Both the position numbers and the translations under genes were made by a program. The notes under the pieces were generated by a model. That model made no database searches, was not told the DNA's origin, and saw only the letters and a program-made list of their open reading frames with translations. This document shows positions 15,244-23,696 of a DNA stretch of 64,000 nt, piece after piece (within the stretch, counting starts at the first letter, position 1; each line of letters opens with the position of its first letter). Source of the stretch: Paenibacillus_E qinlingensis (GTDB lineage: Bacteria > Bacillota > Bacilli > Paenibacillales > NBRC-103111); NCBI RefSeq assembly GCF_028746185.1, contig NZ_JAQIVH010000042.1, positions 62,001 through 126,000 of the forward strand, in the 5' to 3' direction.

Positions 15244-16884
15244 TCAATATGTGATGAAGGATTGACGGTACTCTAGCGGCGTTAGTTTCGTGTGACTTTT
15301 GAACGTCGTAGCGAAATATTTACGGTCTTGATAGCCGACTAATTCACCAATTTCATATACTTTGAGATCGATGCGGCGCAGCAATTCTTTGGCTTTTTCC
15401 ATTCGGCAATTTTTTAAATAATCGATAAAATTAATGCCTGTTTCTTTTTTAAATTGAATGCTGAAATAGCTGGGATTGAGGTAAACGAGCTCAGCCATCT
15501 GATTTAAGGTGATTTTTTCGCTGCTGTGCTCTTCGATATATTTTTTTACTTGCTGGACTGCCGAATGCGAAGTCGTTTGTACGTCGTCATTTAATTGTTT
15601 GATGTGCAGTGTAATGTCTGAAATTAAGCGATCCAATGCGAGTTTCAATTGAGACAAAGTTTGGAATTGTTCTACATATTCGGTGAAAGGCATGTGAAGA
15701 CTTGCCATTGCTTCAAAGGAAGCACCATGCAGATCCAATCTTCGTTCTAGCATCGTGAAGAGCGGCGTCAAGTATTTCAGGACGAGGGGGAGCTCCGCGC
15801 GTTCAGAGTCTAGTCCACAGCTGTCCCAAAATTGTTGAAAATGCAGCGTGCTGTTATCTCGATTACCCTCCAGCACCGCATCGAGAAATTTGGTTTCATA
15901 CGGATAGGGATAGGCATATTCTTTGCGTTCCACTTGAAGCCCGTCGGCAGGATCCCATTGAAACAATCCGCTGCGTTCCCGGAAAATGTTGCGTTCCATG
16001 ATACTTCTCGCTTGCTTATAGGAATCTGGGAACGATAGTAAACTTGGATAGACTTCACCTAGACCTATGATGGATCGGCAACCTATTTCTTGTTCGATGG
16101 ATACGATGATTTGCTCAAATAGCAAGGAAAGTGATTTGCGTGCCGGAACAGTTGTCGCATTCAGGTTCAAGAAGACGGCTAGTTCACCAGCTTTCTTCTT
16201 AAGCGTATAGCTATGACATTGACCTGCATCGAGATGACGCTCAATAATGGTGATAGCCTTCATCAACTTACTCACATCAGGTAGACTACCGTCAGGAGGC
16301 TCGTTCAATTCGAGCTTCACAGCTGCGCAACAATTATAGGTCGCGTTCATTTCAATTTCCAATAAGCTCATTTTTTCTTTGACCTCATGATATTCAGGTA
16401 AGAGATCTTCGAGTAATGACTGGAAAAAGTGATCTCTGGCAGCAGGAAGGCTATTCGCCAACTGGTTCTCGTAGGATAGCAATTTTTGCGATGATTGCCG
16501 TTCGGTATCCAAAAGAAGCTTTAACTTCATCATACTTTCACTCAGATGCTTCAAGTCCACGGGCTTCAACAAATATTCGGATACACCTGCTTGAAGGGCG
16601 TCACGGGCGTACGTAAATTCTTTATATCCGGATAAAATAACAATTTTGACATGAGGATAATGCACAGAAATGGCCCTACTGAGTTCGATACCATCCATAA
16701 TGGGCATCTTGATATCTGTAAGGACGATATCCACATCATTTCGCTGCAACAGGTCAAGTGCTTGCTTACCGTTAGCAGCTAGGCCAACTACCTGAAATTG
16801 AAAGCGTTCCCAATAAAAGGAGTTTAAACCTTCCCGAATCTCGAATTCATCGTCAACAATCATCATTTTATAGGTATCGTTCAT
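15244..16884 (-). CDS. YesN-type response regulator (REC + AraC HTH)
   Basis: This 546-residue protein has an N-terminal receiver domain (IVDDEFEIREG, phospho-acceptor Asp57 in LTDIKMPIMDG, then YLLKPVD). A long middle region follows, then a C-terminal AraC-type double helix-turn-helix (about 440-540, with LNQMAELVYLNPSYFSIQFK). The frame extends upstream to 16929, but AAAGGAGTGAG before the ATG at 16884 fixes the start. The partner kinase gene lies directly downstream. It is divergent from the solute-binding protein gene with about 200 bp between them. A short dyad TTTCGACCGAAA at 16950-16961 is a possible operator. Confidence 0.93.
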   Translation of the reverse strand: MNDTYKMMIVDDEFEIREGLNSFYWERFQFQVVGLAANGKQALDLLQRNDVDIVLTDIKMPIMDGIELSRAISVHYPHVKIVILSGYKEFTYARDALQAGVSEYLLKPVDLKHLSESMMKLKLLLDTERQSSQKLLSYENQLANSLPAARDHFFQSLLEDLLPEYHEVKEKMSLLEIEMNATYNCCAAVKLELNEPPDGSLPDVSKLMKAITIIERHLDAGQCHSYTLKKKAGELAVFLNLNATTVPARKSLSLLFEQIIVSIEQEIGCRSIIGLGEVYPSLLSFPDSYKQARSIMERNIFRERSGLFQWDPADGLQVERKEYAYPYPYETKFLDAVLEGNRDNSTLHFQQFWDSCGLDSERAELPLVLKYLTPLFTMLERRLDLHGASFEAMASLHMPFTEYVEQFQTLSQLKLALDRLISDITLHIKQLNDDVQTTSHSAVQQVKKYIEEHSSEKITLNQMAELVYLNPSYFSIQFKKETGINFIDYLKNCRMEKAKELLRRIDLKVYEIGELVGYQDRKYFATTFKSHTKLTPLEYRQSFITY

Positions 16885-17088
16885 CGGACTCACTCCTTTG
16901 ACTCTATAATAATCACGCATTCTTTTCATGTAAAGGAACTTCTAAGAACTTTCGACCGAAATCGGCAACAGTCAAAAAGATCAAACCTAATCCAAAAACC
17001 ATCCCCTATTTTTTTGGCTGTATTCCCCCTAGAATGAAACTCGTAGCAACACAATACATGTGGCACACACAAAAATGGAGGCGCTTTT

Positions 17089-18465
17089 ATGCAGGGGTTC
17101 AAGAGAAGTTGGGCATTAATAAGTTTGTCATCGGTCGTCGGGTTAAGCCTTTTGAGCGGATGTGGCAGCGCTACCACAACGAAGAAAGAAACAGGAGCGG
17201 TAGCTTCTGCAAGCACTGCGCCGAAAAAGGCTGATCCCGTAACATTGTCCATGTTCATTACTTCAGCGGGTCAGAAGGAGTGGGAAGATGGCCAGCCCAA
17301 CGATAAATTAAGGAAACAATGGGAAACCAAAACGGGGAACAAGCTTGAGCTTAATATTTTGCCAGGAACGCTAGATGAAGCCATGAAGAAAATCGACATC
17401 GCCATGCTCTCCGGTGACAAGACAGATATCATCAACCTTTCGAATCCCATCGATCAGAACAAGTATGCGTCCAGAGACTTCTTGTATCCAATGAAAGATT
17501 TGGCGAAGCAAGCTAACTATGATATTGACAAAATTTATGGGGATTCGCTCACAAAATACAAAGATGAAGTCTACTATATACCGTACAACTTGTCGATGTG
17601 GGCAGTCTTTTATAACAAAAAGCTATTTGATGAAGCAGGTGTTCCATACCCGACAGGAAAATGGACGTGGAGCCAATACATTGAGACGGCTAAAAAATTA
17701 ACGAAACCGGATAAAGGCATCCAAGGCTCGTACATGCTTACGTTTGATAACTACCTGTACATGCAGGCTAGACAAAAAGATGTGCCAGGTTATAAAGCAG
17801 ACGGAACTTCTAATTATGATGATCCAGCATATAAAGATGCGCTTAAATGGTACAACGATTTGAGTGCTGTTCATAAAATTCAGCCGTCATGGATTGAGTT
17901 TAAGACGAAGAAACTGTCTAACCTCGGATTCTTGGAAGGCAAATATGCGATGCAATTCATCGGAACATGGTACTTGGGTTCCTTAAACAATTTCGAGAAA
18001 TATCCACGTGACTGGAAATGGGGCGTTGTTCAACCTCCGACACCTGATGATGGCAAAGGCAATAACAATATCGGGGTTACCGCAGCTCTCGGGATTAATA
18101 AGAAATCCGCTCACCCTAAGGAATCGTTTGATTTCCTAACCTACTTTGCAGAGAATAGCTACAAAGAAAGAGGCGAATTCCCTGCTCAGAAGAATTTGAG
18201 CAAGGATGACATGAATGCGGTACTGAAAAATATTGCAGATAAATCGCAAGGCAGTGTTTCAGCAGATGATCTTCGTAAAGCGTTGCTTGATAATGGACTA
18301 GGCTTCACGCAAGAGAAATTGCTAGGTAGTGCGATGAGTGAGTATAGCAATATTATTATGCAAGAATCCGAGTTGTACTTTGCTGGACAGAAAACAGTGG
18401 ATGAAGCTGTTAAATCCATTAAAACAAGAGAAGACCAAGCGATTCAAGCGGCAAGCAAACAATAA
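17089..18465 (+). CDS. Extracellular solute-binding lipoprotein of a CUT1-type sugar ABC transporter
   Basis: This 458-residue lipoprotein has a basic N terminus, a hydrophobic stretch and a lipobox LLSGC with Cys25, so it would be anchored outside the membrane. The body is the SBP_bac_1 type for oligosaccharides (WSQYIETAKKLTKP, KYAMQFIGTWYLG). The ATG has GGAGG at 17076-17080. It is first in an operon with two permease genes and is divergent from a YesM/YesN pair. This arrangement is common for carbohydrate uptake in Paenibacillus. No ATPase gene is present, so a shared MsmX-like ATPase encoded elsewhere is expected. The ligand is not known. The nearby hydrolases suggest an oligosaccharide. 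Confidence 0.94.
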   Translation: MQGFKRSWALISLSSVVGLSLLSGCGSATTTKKETGAVASASTAPKKADPVTLSMFITSAGQKEWEDGQPNDKLRKQWETKTGNKLELNILPGTLDEAMKKIDIAMLSGDKTDIINLSNPIDQNKYASRDFLYPMKDLAKQANYDIDKIYGDSLTKYKDEVYYIPYNLSMWAVFYNKKLFDEAGVPYPTGKWTWSQYIETAKKLTKPDKGIQGSYMLTFDNYLYMQARQKDVPGYKADGTSNYDDPAYKDALKWYNDLSAVHKIQPSWIEFKTKKLSNLGFLEGKYAMQFIGTWYLGSLNNFEKYPRDWKWGVVQPPTPDDGKGNNNIGVTAALGINKKSAHPKESFDFLTYFAENSYKERGEFPAQKNLSKDDMNAVLKNIADKSQGSVSADDLRKALLDNGLGFTQEKLLGSAMSEYSNIIMQESELYFAGQKTVDEAVKSIKTREDQAIQAASKQ

Positions 18466-18483
18466 ATAAATGAGAAGTAACGG

Positions 18484-18510
18484 AGGAGGACATCATGGTG
18501 GTGTCCTCCT
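18484..18510 (+). promoter_or_regulatory. Stem-loop between the solute-binding protein and first permease genes
   Basis: There is a perfect 9-bp stem AGGAGGACA (18484-18492) with TGTCCTCCT (18502-18510) and a 9-nt loop. It has no strong T-run, so it is not a classical terminator. It would protect the upstream mRNA or reduce read-through, giving more binding protein than permease. The stem buries an AGGAGG that would serve the in-frame ATG at 18495, which argues for the start at 18534. Confidence 0.7.
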
Positions 18511-18533
18511 TCCTAAAAAGAGGAGAATGGAGC

Positions 18534-19418
18534 ATGCTGCGGATTACGAACGAAGAAAAGGTTGCTTTCTGGTTTGTCACGCCTTTCGTGGCAGGATTTG
18601 CGCTTTTTTATTTACTGCCTACTCTGTACGCTTTCGTCATCAGCGTACTAGATTACAACAGCTTTAAAAGCTTGACGGACGTGCACTTTGCTGGACTTTC
18701 TAACTATATCGCGGTCTTGAAGGATCCTATTGCCGTAAGTTCATTTGGAAGAAGTTTCCTATTTATGATTTGTTATGTGCCAGGCATTATTATTGCAGCT
18801 TTGCTGCTCTCTATGTTATTTAATGCGACTTTTCATTTGCGAACATTAGCACGGACGTTGATTATGCTGCCGTATGTAACGAACGTAGTGGCAATCGCGA
18901 TTGTGTTTTCCATTTTGCTTAACCCGTATGATGGCGTTGTGAATAAATTGCTCGTAGCTGTAGGCGTGGAACATCCCCCGCTTTGGTTGGGCGGTATTCA
19001 CACCTCGCTGCCAACGATTGCAGGCGTTGAAGTTTGGCATTCACTGGCTTTCCCGACAATCGTGTACCTAGCGGCTCTGCAAGGAGTACCTAAAGATTTG
19101 TACGAATCGGCGGAACTCGATGGAGCTGGGCGGTTCAAGAAGTTTATGAGCGTGACATTGCCGTTAATTTCACCGACGACTTTCTTCCTGGTGATTACGA
19201 ACATTATCGGATCATTTCAAAACTATGCGATTTTCCGTAACTTGACCAATGGCGGTCCTGGTACTTCCTCGCGTGTTATTTCATTAAATATTTACGAGGA
19301 AGCCTTTGCTTACAACAAATATAGCTTTGCTTCCGCTCAAGCGATTCTGTTGTTTGCCATTATATTAGTGATTACGATCATCCAATGGAGGGGGCAAAAA
19401 AAATGGGTACATTATTAA
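18534..19418 (+). CDS. Sugar ABC transporter permease 1 (MalF-like)
   Basis: This 294-residue protein has about six membrane helices and the BPD_transp_1 EAA loop (VPKDLYESAELDGAGRFKKF), the signature of CUT1 permeases. The frame reaches back to 18495. The chosen start, ATG 18534, follows AAGAGGAGAATGG, whereas the upstream site is hidden in a stem-loop. It pairs with the next permease to form the membrane channel for the solute delivered by the lipoprotein. The last codons overlap the next gene by 16 bp. Confidence 0.93.
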   Translation: MLRITNEEKVAFWFVTPFVAGFALFYLLPTLYAFVISVLDYNSFKSLTDVHFAGLSNYIAVLKDPIAVSSFGRSFLFMICYVPGIIIAALLLSMLFNATFHLRTLARTLIMLPYVTNVVAIAIVFSILLNPYDGVVNKLLVAVGVEHPPLWLGGIHTSLPTIAGVEVWHSLAFPTIVYLAALQGVPKDLYESAELDGAGRFKKFMSVTLPLISPTTFFLVITNIIGSFQNYAIFRNLTNGGPGTSSRVISLNIYEEAFAYNKYSFASAQAILLFAIILVITIIQWRGQKKWVHY

Positions 19419-20227
19419 AACCGAAATTAGTGCTTACCTATGTGATGCTTCTCATCGGCATTGTGATGATCATTCCGTTTCTGTTTATGATTTCATTTGC
19501 GCTGAAAACACCGCTAGAGATGACACAGCATCCGGCTTCTCTTCTGGTCAGCCATCCGTTTATGGGCAATTTTGAAACCATCTTCAAACACAAAACCTAT
19601 TTCATCTGGTATTTTAACTCCATTAAAGTCGTGCTGGGCGTTCTTCTGTTAAGGGGGCTGCTCGTGACCATGGCGGCTTATGCCTTTGCAAGATTGGAAT
19701 TCCGGTTTAAAAATGTCATTTTCATGATCTTGATCGCCAAGATGATGATTCCATCCGATACGACCATTGTCGCGAGGTTCTTGCTGTATAAGTACCTTCA
19801 TTTAAATAACACGCATTGGGCGATTATTTTACCGGCGGCTTTCGACGTCTTCTTCCTGTTCTTGCTTAGACAATTCTTCATTAGTATTCCCAAAGAAATA
19901 TCCGAAGCAGCCATTGTCGATGGTTGTTCGCATTATAAAGTGTACTATCGGATTATTTTACCGCTGGCTAAACCGGCGCTTGTCACGATGGTGTTGTTTA
20001 CCTTCTTATGGACATGGAACGATTTCGCTTCACCGTTTGTGTTCATCACGGACATGAAGAAGCAGCTGTTAACGGTAGGCTTATCCTACTTCCAAACCGA
20101 AGCGGGTGCTGACTATGCATTGCAAATGGCTGGTGCTGCTGTAGCTGTACTGCCTACGATTGTTCTGTTTATTTTCGCGCAAAAATATTTTGTTCAAGGT
20201 GTAACGATGTCTGGGGTTAAAGGTTGA
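19403..20227 (+). CDS. Sugar ABC transporter permease 2 (MalG-like)
   Basis: This 274-residue protein has six membrane helices and the EAA loop IPKEISEAAIVDGCSHYKVY followed by IILPLAKPAL, typical of MalG-like CUT1 permeases. An ATG at 19385 is in frame but precedes the GGAGGGG site, so ATG 19403 is preferred. It overlaps the end of the first permease gene and is followed 17 bp later by the SGNH hydrolase gene. This makes an operon of binding protein, two permeases and at least two hydrolases. Confidence 0.93.
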   Translation: MGTLLKPKLVLTYVMLLIGIVMIIPFLFMISFALKTPLEMTQHPASLLVSHPFMGNFETIFKHKTYFIWYFNSIKVVLGVLLLRGLLVTMAAYAFARLEFRFKNVIFMILIAKMMIPSDTTIVARFLLYKYLHLNNTHWAIILPAAFDVFFLFLLRQFFISIPKEISEAAIVDGCSHYKVYYRIILPLAKPALVTMVLFTFLWTWNDFASPFVFITDMKKQLLTVGLSYFQTEAGADYALQMAGAAVAVLPTIVLFIFAQKYFVQGVTMSGVKG

Positions 20228-20244
20228 TTGTTAGGAGGACAACG

Positions 20245-21252
20245 ATGCTATATCCGCTTAAGGAACCCAAGGTTGAGCTTCACCATGTAACCGAAGGGGT
20301 GGAAGACGAAATCAAAGGGCTGCGATTATGCCGGATTCCTGAGAAACTGCGGCTGACGCTGAATGAATTTGCTCAGCGAAACGCTCAGAGCGCTGCGGGC
20401 TCTGAAATCCGATTCCGCATGATCGGCGATCGTGCAGAGATCGGGCTATGGTGGGAGCCGCATCTTGAAACCCCGATTACGACAATGGCAGCCCTTGTTA
20501 TTGGTGAATTGCAGGCTGAGATTTATTATTTACAGACAGGATATAACCGAATCGTCATCAAGAGATATGAGTTACTACCCGAGTTAGAAATGATCCTGCC
20601 ACAGAAAGCCTACGATAGGGAACTGTACCGACTCGTGCTTCCCTATCAAGGGAAGGTGTATCTCTCTTCTATTGAGGGTGAAGTAGAGCCACCGTACCGC
20701 TTGAAGGTCCCTGGCAAAAGCTATCTAGCGTACGGTTCCTCCATTACTCATGGAGCTTCAGCGTGGTCGCCAACTGGAACGTATGCGTTCCGGTTGGCTC
20801 AATTGCTTGGTTTGGAATTACGTAATTTTGGGTTAGCAGGCGGAGCAAAGCTTGAACCGCAAATGGCAGATTATTTGATGGAGCTAGAAGGCTGGGAGAT
20901 CGCTACTGTCGAGCTTGGGATCAATGTAGTGTATGACTGGACGGCTGAAGCGTTTCGCGATGCGGTTGATATTTTCCTAGACAGATTAGTAGCTGGTCTT
21001 GGCGAGCGCAAGGTGTTCGTCACGGACATGTTCTGGTTTGCCATGGACGCATCAGGGGATACGAAGTCTAACCTATTTCGAGCTATTGTTCAACAGGCCG
21101 TCAGTATGCGTAATCATCCGGGTATGATAGGTATTCCTGGCAGAGATCTATTGGAACCAGAGAACCAAACGCTCGATTTGGTACATCCGTCTCAGGCTGG
21201 AATGGAGCAGATTGCTCAGCGGCTGTACGCAGCGATCTCAGTGCATTTGTAA
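20245..21252 (+). CDS. SGNH/GDSL-family hydrolase, probable carbohydrate esterase
   Basis: This 335-residue protein has an N-terminal beta-rich domain (about 1-150) and a C-terminal SGNH domain. Block I is GSSITHG with catalytic Ser166, block II has the Gly of FGLAGG, block III is the Asn of LGINV, and block V is DLVHPS with Asp311 and His314. No signal peptide is seen, so it acts inside the cell, probably deacetylating imported oligosaccharides. The start at ATG 20245 follows TTAGGAGGAC. A TTG at 20224 is in frame but upstream of that site. The position directly after the permease genes supports a role in the same pathway. Confidence 0.88.
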   Translation: MLYPLKEPKVELHHVTEGVEDEIKGLRLCRIPEKLRLTLNEFAQRNAQSAAGSEIRFRMIGDRAEIGLWWEPHLETPITTMAALVIGELQAEIYYLQTGYNRIVIKRYELLPELEMILPQKAYDRELYRLVLPYQGKVYLSSIEGEVEPPYRLKVPGKSYLAYGSSITHGASAWSPTGTYAFRLAQLLGLELRNFGLAGGAKLEPQMADYLMELEGWEIATVELGINVVYDWTAEAFRDAVDIFLDRLVAGLGERKVFVTDMFWFAMDASGDTKSNLFRAIVQQAVSMRNHPGMIGIPGRDLLEPENQTLDLVHPSQAGMEQIAQRLYAAISVHL

Positions 21253-21278
21253 AAACATATGAAATCGAGGAATCAAGG

Positions 21279-23498
21279 ATGGCATTTAACGTAGATTGGG
21301 AATCGTTTCTTTCCGCGCATGATGTGGTTCAGCCAGATCTTAAGTATCACGGCGGTTATTCCGAAGCAACGGAAGAGCATAAGCGCCAAAGTACACGAAA
21401 GGAATGGGGAGAGGGAGCTTTCATTGGAAATGGGATGATCGGGGCCATGATTCTGAAGGACTCGCCTCAGGATTTGGCGTGGGAACTGGGAAGGAATGAT
21501 GTTGTTGCGCATAACCATTTGACCGGAATCGATTGGTCCGTACCCCGTGTTCCAATTGGTGATATGCTACTGAGGCCAAAAGGCAAGATAAAGGAAGAAA
21601 CCATGCGGTTGTCGTTATGGCATGCAGAAGCAACGGGAGCGATGACGACTGATCAAGGAACTCTCGAATGGCGCTCTATAGCCCATGCTCAGATGGATTG
21701 TCTGATAATTGAATGGAAATCAACCGGAAGCGAAGGAGCGGTAGTGGGATTTCGCCCCCGCCATGGCGTGAGTCCGAGGTTGGAGTTGGTCCCACACAAT
21801 CTGTCGCGCAAGTATCTTCCTCCGCCCCCAATGCAGCTTCATCAGCAAGGCACACAGGTAAGCATTCAAACCTTTGTTAAAGTAGAGGAAGACGACACTG
21901 TTATATCCGAGGGAGCCTGCGTCGTGGCTTGGAAAGAGATTAACTTCAGTGATTCCCATGGTGTTGTATACGTAAGCATCACAAACTCCTATTATGACGA
22001 AAGTGCAATAGATGAGGCCCTTAGGACGATTGACTCTGTAACAAGGCTTTCCTTAGAAAACGTTATCGAAACGCATAGAGCCTGGTGGCATGAATATTAC
22101 CCAGCGAGTTTTATCTCCCTGCCTGATAAGTATTGGGAAGGGATGTATTGGATTCAGATGTACAAGTTGGCAAGCGCCGTTCGTGAAGATTCACCGGTGC
22201 TGGATAATCAGGGACCATGGCTTACGAATACAGGTTGGCCGGGAACTTGGTGGAATTTAAACGTACAGTTGTCTTATCTTTCGGTCTATAAAGCAAATCG
22301 GCTGTCAATCGGCGAGTCATTAATCGGTAATTTGGAACGATATCACGAAAATTTACGCCAGAACGCTATACCCATCGGATTAGATGACGGAGCGTATATC
22401 GAAAGGCAATCCAGCGTTAATTTAGTATCACCATGTCTGAAACCTAATTTTGAATATGGAAATTTACCATGGGCATTGCATAATGTGTGGAGGCACTACC
22501 GTTCCACTATGGACGAAGCATTCCTTAGGGAGCGACTGTATCCACTGCTGCGAGCCAGTATGAATGTGTATTTGCACATCTGCTTTAGGGGTGAGGATGG
22601 CTATCTTCATTTGCCCAAAACAGCTTCGCCCGAGTATCCGGGACCGGAAAGCGGCACGGCTTATCCAACGGAGGACGCCAATTACGATTTGGCTTTATTC
22701 CGTTGGGGTTGTCAGGCATTAGTGGAGGCTAATGATCGGTTGCGTCTTGGTGATCCGCTAGAGGACCGTTGGAAGGAAGTGCTTCAAGATCTGGCACCCT
22801 ATCCAATTGACCACAATGGTTTCAAGGTAGGCAAAGATGTGCCCTTTGCAGTATCTCATCGGCATTATTCCCATCTCTTGATGTTTTTCCCTCTGCATCT
22901 TGTTCACGTTGATCAGACGGAATATTCGGATGTGATTAAGAAAACGATCTCTCACTGGATTCGTTTAATGGGAGGGCTACAAGGCTATTCCTACACAGGT
23001 GCGGCCTGCATGGCAGCTACACTGGGTGACGGTAACCAAACACTGGCTTACTTAAATGAATTCCGGCGTTTTTTGTATCCGAATACCATGTATTCCGAGA
23101 TGTATCCGGTGATCGAAACCCCGTTGTCTAGTGCAGAATGCATCCATTACATGGTTATGCAGTGTTGGGGCGATACGATCCGCATTTTTCCTGCCGTACC
23201 TGATGAATGGAAGGAAATATCCTTTGGGAAGCTATTGGCGGAAGGCGCTTTTGAAGTGTCTGGTCAATGGAAGAAGAGCAAGACGGAATATGTTGGTATT
23301 AAAAGTCTTGCTGGCGCTCCATTGAGGATCATGCCGAATTTACTTGGACCGCTGGAAGCGACCGGAGAACGGAATTTCTCCATTACGGAAGTGTCACCGG
23401 GTGTGTATGATATTGATTTGAAGCTGGGGGAATCCATACTTCTTTATACGGGAAGCCGCCCTGAGGAGATCGGCATTGGTCCGGTTTCCAGTCTCTAA
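21279..23498 (+). CDS. GH95-like glycoside hydrolase
   Basis: This 739-residue cytoplasmic protein has an N-terminal beta-domain (about 30-260, with GEGAFIGNGMIGAMIL) like Glyco_hyd_65N_2. An alpha/alpha barrel follows, with WLTNTGWPGTWWNLNVQLSY, TASPEYPGPESG and TEDANYDLALFRW. This layout is that of GH95 enzymes, known for alpha-L-fucosidase and alpha-L-galactosidase activity. The exact specificity cannot be read. With the rhamnose genes nearby, a different deoxy-sugar linkage is possible. No signal peptide is present. The ATG follows GAGGAATCAAGG. It lies 26 bp after the SGNH hydrolase gene, so both enzymes likely process the imported oligosaccharide. Confidence 0.75.
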   Translation: MAFNVDWESFLSAHDVVQPDLKYHGGYSEATEEHKRQSTRKEWGEGAFIGNGMIGAMILKDSPQDLAWELGRNDVVAHNHLTGIDWSVPRVPIGDMLLRPKGKIKEETMRLSLWHAEATGAMTTDQGTLEWRSIAHAQMDCLIIEWKSTGSEGAVVGFRPRHGVSPRLELVPHNLSRKYLPPPPMQLHQQGTQVSIQTFVKVEEDDTVISEGACVVAWKEINFSDSHGVVYVSITNSYYDESAIDEALRTIDSVTRLSLENVIETHRAWWHEYYPASFISLPDKYWEGMYWIQMYKLASAVREDSPVLDNQGPWLTNTGWPGTWWNLNVQLSYLSVYKANRLSIGESLIGNLERYHENLRQNAIPIGLDDGAYIERQSSVNLVSPCLKPNFEYGNLPWALHNVWRHYRSTMDEAFLRERLYPLLRASMNVYLHICFRGEDGYLHLPKTASPEYPGPESGTAYPTEDANYDLALFRWGCQALVEANDRLRLGDPLEDRWKEVLQDLAPYPIDHNGFKVGKDVPFAVSHRHYSHLLMFFPLHLVHVDQTEYSDVIKKTISHWIRLMGGLQGYSYTGAACMAATLGDGNQTLAYLNEFRRFLYPNTMYSEMYPVIETPLSSAECIHYMVMQCWGDTIRIFPAVPDEWKEISFGKLLAEGAFEVSGQWKKSKTEYVGIKSLAGAPLRIMPNLLGPLEATGERNFSITEVSPGVYDIDLKLGESILLYTGSRPEEIGIGPVSSL

Positions 23499-23647
23499 GA
23501 ATTTGAGGATACTTGAAGGGAGGTGAGGGAGCAGCATTTGTGTGAAAAAGTGAACCTTACCTGATGATAGACATAGCGTCATTAGGTGAACTGCCAGTAG
23601 TGTCGAATGTTCATGCGAAAGAGGAGTCGTTTTGGAATGAAAATTTT

Positions 23648-23661
23648 TGAAAGCGTTAACA
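23648..23661 (+). promoter_or_regulatory. Catabolite responsive element (cre) before the beta-helix gene
   Basis: TGAAAGCGTTAACA matches the Bacillus cre consensus TGWAANCGNTNWCA at every position. It ends 35 bp before the start codon of the secreted beta-helix gene. CcpA bound here would be expected to reduce transcription when preferred sugars are present. Confidence 0.8.
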
Positions 23662-23696
23662 AAATTTGTAATTCAATATGTAAAGGGGAATGATTC

